Shown here: one piece after another, positions 54,890 through 64,000 of the stretch
How positions within the stretch are numbered: the stretch's first letter is position 1
Layout: every line of letters starts with the position of its first letter
DNA from: Sarcophilus harrisii
Taxonomy: Eukaryota > Chordata > Mammalia > Dasyuromorphia > Dasyuridae
NCBI RefSeq assembly: GCF_902635505.1
Contig: NC_045427.1
Location: 89,753,460-89,817,459, forward strand
Direction of reading: 5' to 3'
DNA length: 64,000 bases
The notes under the pieces: generated by a model
What the model was told of the DNA's origin: nothing
The model's database searches: none
What the model saw: the letters and a program-made list of their open reading frames with translations, nothing else
Program-made: the position numbers and the translations under genes

Positions 54890-56420
54890 ACTGTTCTTAT
54901 GCTTTATGACAGCTCCTTTTCTATCTCCTTTGGTGAATCTTCATTTAGTCAAGTCTTTTAACTGTGGATAATCCCCTAAGGGCTCCTTGCTGGACCCTCT
55001 TTTCTCATTTGTTGATCCTATTTGCTCCCATGAGTTGAATTATCATCTCTATATAATGATTCCCAAATTTCAGACTTTAGTGTGTCTCCCTCAGCTCCAG
55101 GTCCTCATAATCAATCAAGAACTGGATGTTCAATAAGCATCTCAAACTCAACAATTAACCAGAACTCATTATCTATTTTCTTAATCCTTATCTTCCCCAG
55201 CTCCCTCCGTCAGTCTTCTAAACTTTGTTATTACTGATAGGGTCTGTTCTATCACTATTATATCCTCTCAGTCATCCAGATTGGAAACCTTGATGTTATC
55301 TTCAATTCTTAATTCACATTCACTTCACATATCTAATTTGTTGTCAAGTCTTGTCATTTTGTTTTCATGATGACTTTCATATACATTCTTTTTTTCACTT
55401 AAACAGCCATCTCAGTAAAGCAACTCATTATCTCTTTCCTAAAATATTTAAATAGTCTAATTTATCTCAGTGTCTAAAATCTCCCACTGGAGTGGGAAAC
55501 TCCAGTCTAACCTCTGCTTAGCTGCCAAAATGGTATTCCTAAAGCACTAAAGAGGGAGACCACATCCCCCTTATTACTCAAATAAACTATATAGGGGCTT
55601 CCTATTATCCCTAAGACCAAATATAACATCCACTACTTTGCATTTCAGACCCTTTACAACCTGGTACTTTCATTTTTTTTTTTTTTTTGGTTTTTACGCA
55701 TCTCATTTCCCCTCAAACACCTTCTGATTTATCTGTACTGGTCTACTTTCCTAACATAATACTCCATTTTTTAACTCTATGCATTTGAACTGGCTGTCCT
55801 CCATCATTTTCATAACTTAAAATTAAAAGAAAAAGATGAGTGCACACGAAACTGCAAATCTATTATGTACAACTTGCTGTTCCTTTTAAATATAAAATAA
55901 AGCTATCATTTTTCATGTAACATTCTTTTCCTCTCCTTTTCTTCCCTTCTCTTTTCCCTAAAGATGGCTACCATGAGACACAAATATGTATCTGTATGTA
56001 TATTTACACACAGACATATATACATAAAATCATTCTATACATACTTCTGCTTATCAAATTTTTCTCTGAATGTGGATGACCTCTTTTTTCATAGATCCTT
56101 TAGTTAATTTGGGTATTTATAATTATATATTATATTATATATAATAATAATCAAAATGACTTATTTGCTCAAAGTTTTTCTTAAAACAATATTGCTGTGA
56201 TTATATGCAATGTTCTCTTGGTTCTGCTCATTTTGCTCTTTATTGTTTTGTACAAGCCTATCCCTGTTTTCTCACACATTTTGTATATAGTTATTTTCAT
56301 ATTATCTCTTCCATTAGAATGTGAACTCCTGGAGGACAGATTCTGCATTTTTGCCTTTTTTTGTGTCCCTAACACTTAGCAATATGCCTGGTACATATTA
56401 AATATCTTAAAAAGAATTGA
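54890..56420 (+). repeat. L2 LINE, split by a nested L1
   Basis: Sense L2 blocks: 'cagaactcattatctatttt', 'cagtcatccagattggaaac', 'cagaccctttacaacctggt', 'catttgaactggctgtcctc' (to about 55,830), then the 3' end 'ccattagaatgtgaactcct' and 'agcaatatgcctggtaca' (56,290-56,420). The gap holds an L1 piece. Confidence 0.7.
55835..56285 (-). mobile_element. L1 3' end nested in L2
   Basis: The plus strand has 'gtaacattcttttcctctcc', 'tttctctgaatgtggatgac', 'ttgctgtgattatatgcaat' and 'gttctcttggttctgctcat', an inverted older L1 3'UTR and ORF2 C-terminal end. Confidence 0.65.
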
Positions 56421-56999
56421 TTATGAAAATAAAGATGAAATTTAAGAGAAAAAATCTGAAGATAGTTGATACTAAAGCACAAAAGCACAAGATAAGGGAA
56501 TATTAGCTACACATAAATATGGCTTTAATATAACCCAGTTGAGGATTGCTTTTTTGGTCCTGGTTTGTCTGCTTACTTGTTTTTATGGATTATTATTGGA
56601 TGTTATTAATTATTATTACTAGGAGTGACACATCCAACAGTCAGAAAATAGAGGTTCAATCCCTGATTTGAATACAATGACTTGATTTTAACAAGGATAT
56701 AGAGAACTGAATTAAAAAATTAGAGAAATAGAAACTAGAATTTATGGGACTAATTACTGAACGTGTATTAGGGAAAACATAGAATATTTGTGTCAGAAAT
56801 GTAATTGACATACTATATAGCACAGCCCAGTAAGTGAAGTGGAGAATAGAGGTAGATTTTTAGAAAGTGTTTAAAAAACTCAGCCTTTGGAATTTTTGTG
56901 TCAGAAACTGCAAAGTAGTTAAAATTGCTTTGTATTCATCTCTATTTGTTTACATTTATATTTGTGTAGGAGGTCACTAGTTGTTGAGGAAATATGAAA
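56421..56999. other. Unassigned intronic sequence
   Basis: Nothing recognised. Confidence 0.4.
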
Positions 57000-57280
57000 T
57001 GCCTTATGTAGAAGATAGTGCTTAAGTAGTATCTGAATGAAGAGAGGCATTCTGTAGAGCAGAAGTGAGGAGGGGGTGATTTCCAGGCATTCCTATTTGA
57101 CTAGTGCAAAGAAAAAGAGACGAAATATGGAGGGTCATATGTGAGGAAGAGAGAAGGCCAATTTGGCTGGATCATTGACTATGAGAAGGGGAGTGATGTA
57201 TAATGAGGATGGAAAATGAATTTAGGGAAATGATACGAAGTGCTTTAAAGGATTACATTGGAAAAATAGCTCAACATAAG
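57000..57280 (-). repeat. L2 LINE fragment
   Basis: 'gtagtatctgaatgaagaga', 'ggccaatttggctggatcat' and 'ggggagtgatgtataatgag' are inverted L2 blocks. Confidence 0.65.
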
Positions 57281-58854
57281 TGAAATGATGGAAGCAACTG
57301 CTTTGGAGAATTTGAGCGCCAGAAGGATCCACCCCTCATCTCTCCTTCTGGAGATTTCGAAACATTCTGTTAACAGTGTATTAGCTCATGGAGAGCCCCT
57401 TGGTTCCGAGATGGAAAGCAAAATAGGACACAGTAGCTGATTAAGGGATGCCTTGCTGGGTCAAGATCGACAAGAGTTAAAATTTACTCCCCACCTCATT
57501 TAATAAACTGTGTTATAGTCAGTGCCACAAATTGGATTTGAACAATTTCTCTTTCTTCCAGCAAAGATGTTATTACAGGTCAATCATTTCCATAAGTGAA
57601 AGCACATTTCTGGTGTACACTACACTGACAGATGGTTAGGAGACCTCTCTTTCATGATCCCAGTTGGGATAAAAAGGCAATTTACTATCTATAGAACTGT
57701 GGGTAATGGAACAGAATCATTCTCATACAAATAACTCAGTGTTTGAATCTGAACTATCAAATGAATCTGAGCTATAGCCAAATCAATTTGATAAACCATT
57801 GGAATAGGATTGTATTGGCTCCAGCTCAGCAAGGCGATGCATTAAATTTTCCCTACAGAGATCAGTTTCCCAAGGAAATAACAATTGCTCCATTGCTAAG
57901 AAAGACTTCAGAATGCAGAAATCACAAAACCAAAAAAAAAAGTCAAAGCTAGAGACAGAAATTGATCCTCAAGGTCAAGACCTATGAGACTCATCAGTTG
58001 TAGTCAGTTTTGTAGTGAATGAAGTGGTTGAAATTTGTAATCAGGGTTCCCAAATCCTCTTTTCTAGGACTGGTTCTTCCAGTAGCACTGCTTCTCTGCT
58101 CTCTCCCCCTGGTAGGGTGTTATCTAACCTCTTTTAGTTCTCCTTCCTGACCCCAAGAAAAAACCTGCTTTCAGGAAATGATTTATTAAACCAATTTTTA
58201 GGATATTTCCCCAGATTGCTGGGAGTCAACTTGTTATGTTGAATGGTTTCCAGAGATGCTAAACCTGAAGTTAGCATAGGGTAACCAGGTCTTTGACCTA
58301 GAGTGAGAGATTTAAAGACCAGAAAATTGAACACTTTTAGCAGAATAGGATGAGGAAAGGGAAATTAGAGCTCAGATATTGATCAAAGAATCAAAGAAAG
58401 GAAGTTTTGGTTTTAGAAGGCTGTGAGAGAGGAGTATGCTGTCTTTTCATTCCCTCCTTTCCCTTCATCTCATAAAGAAATCCCCAACTTGCTGCACCCT
58501 ATCCCCTTCCCAAATCTTGCTCTTTCTCATTTTCTTTTTTTAAGCAGAAAAGCTTCTCTCCTCAAACTTTACCTAAAGTCTTGAGCCTGCAAAGGTGTTA
58601 ATTAACTTGGGTCTATTTGAGGAAAAGTATTACAAAAATAGGCCTCTGGGATCACTGAAAACTTATTTCTGCAGGTGTTGGGTGAAAGACAGAGCAAGTG
58701 TGAAGAACTAGGAGTAGTCTTGTGACAGTGAACTGATATGGGCAGTTGTCAGAAATTCTTGGCTGCCTTTCCTGTTAGGTTTGTTTTCTGTGCTCTTGGG
58801 GAGAAGGAAACAACCAGAAAGTTATCATGGGCATGTATTCTTGGGGCAGCTTTA
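57281..58854. other. Unassigned intronic sequence, low repeat content
   Basis: About 1.6 kb without a recognised repeat, which is rare in this window. No open FSHR-like or other exon is evident. A conserved non-coding element is possible but not shown. Confidence 0.4.
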
Positions 58855-59105
58855 TCTTTCTATGATCAAGAGTCATAGAATTTCAATGCCCAAGTCACTC
58901 TGGTCGGTATCTCATTCAAGTTGCCTAAGAATTCTTTCTAAGATAGCTCTAACAAGTGGCCATCCAGCTTTCAGTTGAATAATTTCTAGTTAGGGGGAAT
59001 TCACTAGCTCTGGAAGTGGTCCATTTCACTTTGAGGCAGTTTTAACTGTGAGGAAGTCTTTTCCTGACATTGAACCCACATCTGTTTGTCTACCACTTCT
59101 GCCCA
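58855..59105 (-). repeat. CR1/L3-like LINE fragment
   Basis: 'agctctaacaagtggccatc', 'gggggaattcactagctctg' and 'gaggaagtcttttcctgaca' resemble the inverted 3' half of amniote CR1/L3. Confidence 0.45.
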
Positions 59106-59660
59106 CTGGTCATTCTGCCTCTGACATCTGCCCAGAATAAGTGGATGTATTTTTCCAGATTTGATCATGTCAACCCCTTCCCTAACTCAATAAACTCCAG
59201 TGGATTCCAATTACCTCATTCCATCTGGCATTCAAAACTCATCAAAATGGAATATCTTTCCAGTCTTCTTATATGTTCCTCTCTGACATATACTCTTTGA
59301 TCTAGTGATACTGGCCTCCCAGTTCCATACACAAGATAAGTCATCTCTCTTTTCTGAACTTTTTTTCTTGCCGTATTACATGCCTGCAGTATTCCTCTCT
59401 CTTCCAACTACCTTGCTTCCTTTGGGTCTAAAGGAAAATCAACAGGAAGCCTTCCCTAATCCCTTTTAATTCTGTTAATGATTTCCTATTTATCTTGTCT
59501 ATAACTTCCTTTGTATATATTTGTTTCCGTGTGGTCTTCTTCATTATATTGTAAGCCTCCTGAGGACAAGGACTATCTTTTGCCCCTTTTTGTAACCCCA
59601 AGGCTTTGTATAGTGCCTGACACATAGTAGATACTTAATGTTTATTGAACAAGTGATTCT
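59106..59660 (+). repeat. L2 LINE 3' portion
   Basis: 'ttgatcatgtcaaccccttc', 'tttgtttccgtgtggtcttc', 'gtaagcctcctgaggacaag' and 'gcctgacacatagtagatac' are in sense L2 order. Confidence 0.75.
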
Positions 59661-59830
59661 AGATAATGCTCTTCAGATACTTGAAGATAACAATCAAGTC
59701 TTAATCTTCTCACAGTTAAACATGTCTTATGTAGAAAAACTCTTATGTAGGAAAATTCTGGGGTCATCATCCTGAAATATTGCATCAGTTTTGGTACTCA
59801 TACTTCATCAGTTCCCTCAGTAGGGTTCTG

Positions 59831-60428
59831 GTTTTCAGTCTTTGTCCTTTGTCTTCTGATAGTAAGGCTAGAGAGTAGAGCAAAAACTCCCCCCAAAGAA
59901 TCTTTTTACAATTCACAATGCAACTATTTCCTAACCAACTGTATTTCTGGATTTGACTTTACTATAATCATCACCCCTCATCTCACTGAGAACTTTTTGT
60001 GCACTATCTCTTTTTCCTTTCTCACCTTATAATTTTTTTGTGTACATTATTTTTTTCCATTTGATTATAAGCTTCTTGAGGGCATGGACTATCTATTTTT
60101 TAATTTGTATTGTCAGAGATTAGCAGAGTTCTTAACACATAGACATTTAATAAGTATTTCTTGAATTGAATTGAATTATGCCTGTGATAGCTAAGGTTCC
60201 CACCATCTTAATTGCCCTCTTCTAGATGTAATCTAGTTTAAATGGTACAAACATGTAGTTTAGTATTTTCTCATGCTATGAAAAAAATAAAGTCTGAAAG
60301 TAGTAATAATGGTAATCATGATGATGATGAGTATCATCATCAGAAACAGCTAGGTTTAGATGAATAGAGCACTGAGTCTGGAGTCAGGTAGACCTAAGTT
60401 GAGATCCAGTCTCAGATAACTTACTAAT
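59831..60428 (+). repeat. Inverted duplication, left arm
   Basis: It contains unique sequence (59,831-60,060), an L2 3' end (about 60,060-60,178), unique sequence, an impure gatgat run and the first part of a SINE. The whole order recurs inverted at 61,073-61,653, for example 'atttctggatttgactttac', 'attgaattgaattatgcc', 'catcttaattgc', 'agaaacagctag' and 'gagatccagtctcagataac'. By eye, identity is roughly 75-80%. Confidence 0.9.
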
Positions 60429-60600
60429 TGTGTGATCCTGAGCAAGTCATTTAATCTCTCTCTGTCCAGAGTTCCTCATTTGCAGAAGAGATAATAGCAC
60501 CTACTTTCTAGTGTTGTTGTGAGAATAAAGTGAGATAATGTTTGTAAGTCATTTTGTGAACCTTAAAGTGTGATATCAATGCAAGCTATTATTGTTATTG
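60345..60600 (+). repeat. CORE-SINE (MIR/THER/Mar1-type), complete
   Basis: Head 'gaaacagctaggtttagatg', then 'gtgtgatcctgagcaagtca', 'tagtgttgttgtgagaataa' and 'gtgaaccttaaagtgtgata'. Its first 85 bp belong to the left arm of the inverted duplication; the rest lies in the spacer. Confidence 0.8.
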
Positions 60601-60669
60601 TATAGCATGTTGAAATTTCATAAGTAATTTACTTTAAAGATATTGTCTTACTTAAAAATATCATCTTAT

Positions 60670-61055
60670 TTATCTAGCTGTCTCACCAATGGCCCTATCA
60701 CCTCCCTTATTTGGATACTCTGACTTTCAATTAGCCTAGGCATTTGTCTTTTTAACTATCACACATTGTTGATTATCTTTAAGTAGATGATTAATTAAAA
60801 CATCAGAATTTCCCTCCACTATGATCTAGTGCTGCCTCCCAATCCTGCATTTGTGAAGCTGATTTTTCAAACTTAAGTGTACAATTTTCTTCATGTTTGT
60901 CCCTGGGAAACTTTATCATTGTGCTAAGTTAGAGGGATCTATCTAGATATTGATTTTGTCACTGAGTATACAAACTGTCCCTCTCAGATTTGTAACATCT
61001 TCAAATAACTCCAATATTTGGGCAAAGCAAACACCAAAGAAAAATTGTGCAATGA
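60670..61055 (-). repeat. CR1/L3-like LINE fragment in the spacer
   Basis: 'cctgcatttgtgaagctgat', 'tttttcaaacttaagtgtac' and 'ctctcagatttgtaacatct' match the order of an inverted CR1/L3 ORF2 stretch. Confidence 0.55.
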
Positions 61056-61072
61056 CAATATGAATACATACC

Positions 61073-61653
61073 ATTAGTAAGTTATCTGAGACTGGATCTC
61101 AACTTCAGATCCAGTGCTCAGTCCATCTAAATCTAGCTGTTTCTGATAATGATACTAATCATCATTACTATCATTATGACTACTTTTGTACTTTATTTTT
61201 TTTATAGCTTGATGAAATGCTAAATTCCACATTTTAGCACCATTTAAGCTAGATTATGTCAAGAAAAGAGCAATTAAGATGGTGTGAGGACTAGCCAACA
61301 TGGGCATAATTCAATTCAATTCAAGAAATGTTTATTAAATGTTTATGTGTTAGGAATTCTGCTAAACTCTGAGGTTATAAATAAAAAACAGATAGTCCAT
61401 GTCCTCAAAAAGCTTATAATCAAATGGGAAAAATAATATACGCCAAAAAAGTTTAGAAGATACCGGAGGAAGAAGAGACATTGAAGAAAAGTTCTCAGTG
61501 AGATGAAGGGTGATGATTATGGTAAAGTCAAATCCAGAAATATAGCTAGTAGGAAATAACTGGCCTATGAACTGTATAATGATCTTTTAGGGGGAGGTTT
61601 TTCCTCCATCCTCTAACCTTACTATCAGAAGACAGAGGGCAAAGACTGAAGCC
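61073..61653 (-). repeat. Inverted duplication, right arm
   Basis: Reverse complement of 59,831-60,428: 'gttatctgagactggatctc' (truncated SINE), 'catcattactatcattatga', 'gcaattaagatggtgtgagg', an inverted L2 3' end (about 61,310-61,425) and 'actatcagaagacagagggc'. The SINE here stops at 'acttactaat', where the left arm goes on, so this arm is the likely derived copy. Confidence 0.9.
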
Positions 61654-64000
61654 TGGGGCTTCCTGCCCTGTTTATCCTCCTTTTCAATAGGATGTGAAGT
61701 TCCTTTTATAGGTTTTAGCCTCTGACATCCTGCTAATCCTCACCAAAGTCCTTATTTGTTTCAGGCACAAAGGAAGGCATTGACTGACATGGACCTTGGA
61801 TGTTGAGGCCTGTCTGGTTTACTGACCCACAATTTTTTGCCTATTGATGAGACATTTTATTGCAATTCCTGAATTTGGATCTCTATCACCTTTCTTGTTT
61901 TAGGTGAAAGGAGATTTTGAACTTTCATCACTAGAATGTAATTTTAATGGTCTCATTTTTATTGCTCCAGGCAAATTCTGAGGTCCCTGGACCCCAGGCA
62001 TGAATTTAAGACATCTAAGTAATAAATGACATTTTTAATAAACTGCAATTTGTCTAGGCTTTAATCTTTGGGTTTGTTATTTCCATTTTCTGAATTAAGT
62101 CTGGAGCTTTTCTTTTTTTAAAATACCCATGAATGTTTCTGCCACCATGACCTTTTCTGTTATGAAGTTAGATGTCTTCTAACTCTTAATGGACAGTGGG
62201 TGTTTGAGGCAATCTTTGCACATTATTTCAAATGTAACTCCAGTCTGTGATGTTTACCTTCTGAAAGACTGAAGGAGGTTAAAAACCAACTGAAAAACAG
62301 AAACTCCCAAGTTTTTCTTTTTCATTTGGTTAGTAACCAGTTCTTACTGGTTTAATATTCCTTAACCCTGGCCACTTTAAGATAATGAATGAATGACTAG
62401 GAAAAGCTTTCATTAAGTCTATATTATGTGCAAAGTACTGAAGATTCAAATCCCTGATCCCAAAGAGCTCACTTTCTATCAAGAGGTGACATATATGAAG
62501 ATTTCAGCAGTAATCACATGGAAAAATTCTGTGATCCTAAGAGTAGAGTACCTGAGTAGATGATAATTCATATTTTAAAAGATTATTCCCTTGGTCAAGC
62601 AATTCCACTTCAGATATTGGACCAAATGTCAAAAACTTTGGTTCTGAGAATGTCCTTGTTGAATCTTCAGTAGCTGTGGATGCTGAAGAGATTGGGGTTA
62701 TACCATCTGTGGAGGGAGTTTTCAGGCTTCATTTCCATGAGGATTACTTTCTTAGATGAGGATTGTAAGATTCATTCAGGAAGCAGGACTGGTGGCCACG
62801 AGGCTGCTGTTATTTGTGGGATTCTTAGACTCAGGATACTTCATTATCTTCACTTGGTTGTGAGGTTTTATGGTAGTCTTGATTCACCATTCCTGACCCA
62901 CATTGCTTTCTGTTTCCCTGTCATGGTACCTTGCTACTTAGCTATGCTGGTTACTTGCTATATCAATATTTGGTTTTAATTATAGTAAGGATATAGAGCT
63001 TCTTCTTCAGGGGGATTGTTAGCCATGAATGATGGCTGTGAGGATTAGCCTAGAAGGGCAGCTGATGATCCTAGGAGGAACTACTATTTTGGCGGCTTTT
63101 AAATTTAGGGTCCTGGGCTGTCTCTACCGAGATCTGAGGGTAGGTAGTAGTTAAGGCAGTAGCAGTGGTTGGTATCACTTGGAATAAGGCACCTTCAATC
63201 CTTCCTTAGAATGCCTTATTGCTTCAGGTAGGCTGACTTGCTCACTCCATTGGTTGAAGTTAATTGGGTCGGCAGCCCAACAACCTATTGTCTTAGAATT
63301 CACTGAGACATAGAGTAATTGAATGTCTAGTCCCATGAATTGACAATGCTTTGGCTTTTCATTACTATCAAATGCCTAGGTAGGTTAGAATTATTCCCTT
63401 CTCCTTTATCTGTATTTTCCTTTATCATTATTGGACCTGAGAAGGTAGGGTCCAATGCTGGTCTCGTTTGGGAGGGAGTTTGGAGTTCTATTCAACATGG
63501 AATCTGTTGCAACTTAAAAGCATCTCCTGTGTTGTAGGGCACTGAGTTATCTGAGACAAATGAAAATACTTCATATGTTATGATGCACAGATGCCAGTTC
63601 TCTTGCCTATAGTTTGTCAGACACAATTAGGGCTTTCGTATCACCAGAAAACCACTCAAAATCAGGACTTTAGAGCTCTCTGCTTCCCCTTTTCCATTTT
63701 CTAGTGAGAGCTCAAGAAAACCTAGGTCTTTCCAGAAGACACTAAGTCTCTGGCTACTCTGTGCTGATTGCTCCTTCTCTTATGACCCTTTAATTTGTAG
63801 GGCCACTGGGATTGTTGGCTTTTGGCTTTTGACTCTCTATCTCCACATCTAAACTTTTTCTGCTTTTATCATCACCCAGAAGTTCATTCTACTAATTCCT
63901 ATCATTCAACCCAATCTTTGTTTCTGTCATTTTTTAGCTTATAGGTCATTTGCCATTTTTTCTCAGCAAGTTCAGTGCTGTGCTCATAGTCTCTCAAATC
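61654..64000. other. Unassigned intronic sequence to the window end
   Basis: About 2.3 kb without a recognised repeat family. A frame of 99 codons at 62,680-62,979 (plus) matches nothing I know and is likely chance. No FSHR exon 8 seen on the minus strand. Confidence 0.4.

Larger units (their letters stand above)
42640..64000 (-). other. FSHR: FSHR intron 8 (partial, runs off the window)
   Basis: No block matching the exon 8 protein ('...LPNDVFxGASGPVIL' in human) was found on the minus strand to the window end, so this intron is at least 21.36 kb. Everything from here to 64,000 is intronic unless a nested gene exists; I found none. Confidence 0.8.

Noticed and set aside
62680-62979. 99-codon plus-strand frame as a nested gene
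   Set aside because: No family resemblance, no splice or promoter context that I can defend.
42640-64000. FSHR exon 8 within the window
   Set aside because: I looked on the minus strand for a 75-bp block ending like '...GASGPVIL' and found no convincing match. A profile search would be more sensitive.
1-64000. CRISPR arrays, operons, bacterial or phage-type defence systems
   Set aside because: Gene structure, repeats and introns are those of a mammalian nuclear genome; no regularly spaced direct repeats of CRISPR type were seen.

Overview
The window reads as genomic DNA from a marsupial mammal. The evidence is dense therian and marsupial repeats: L2/CR1 LINEs, MIR/THER-type CORE-SINEs, tRNA-headed marsupial SINEs and several L1 lineages, one of them with both reading frames open. 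The only intact host coding sequence is the last two exons of a follicle-stimulating hormone receptor gene (FSHR) that is most like mammalian FSHR. An Australian or dasyurid-like species is possible from the repeat types, but I cannot fix the species.

Layout. 1-36,860 is the intergenic side downstream of FSHR, which is read on the minus strand. It holds a full-length, apparently recent L1 (8,286-15,034, minus) flanked by an 18-bp duplication, and a nearly identical 5'-truncated sister about 4 kb away (2,619-4,213). It also holds an old L1 body (15,760-19,418) carrying a solo LTR, an LTR-inside-LTR nest (24,910-25,560), a CCT pyrimidine tract of almost 1 kb (25,561-26,530), a 3-kb AT-rich block built from AAATTTTAAA-like words (31,250-34,300) and another solo LTR (34,971-35,372).

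36,864-38,094 is FSHR exon 10, preceded on the sense strand by a splice acceptor with an uninterrupted run of 31 T. 42,454-42,639 is FSHR exon 9, exactly 186 bp and in matching phase. Intron 9 (38,095-42,453) carries L2, SINEs and a TG microsatellite. I could not find exon 8 up to the window end, so intron 8 is at least 21.3 kb here.

Intron 8 (42,640-64,000) contains hAT-like remnants, a nucleolin (NCL) processed pseudogene lying between L1 pieces in the same orientation, an L1-related ORF1-only (HAL1-like) remnant, a 520-bp pyrimidine tract, L2 and CR1/L3 remnants, and a diverged inverted segmental duplication with arms of about 590 bp (59,831-60,428 and 61,073-61,653) around a 644-bp spacer.

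The best candidates for a second look are the inverted duplication, the AT-rich block with SINE-like interludes about 1.4 kb apart, the T31 acceptor at FSHR exon 10, the L1/NCL composite, and the L1 with two open frames and a 14-residue coiled-coil repeat in ORF1. I see no CRISPR array, operon or complete new gene system.
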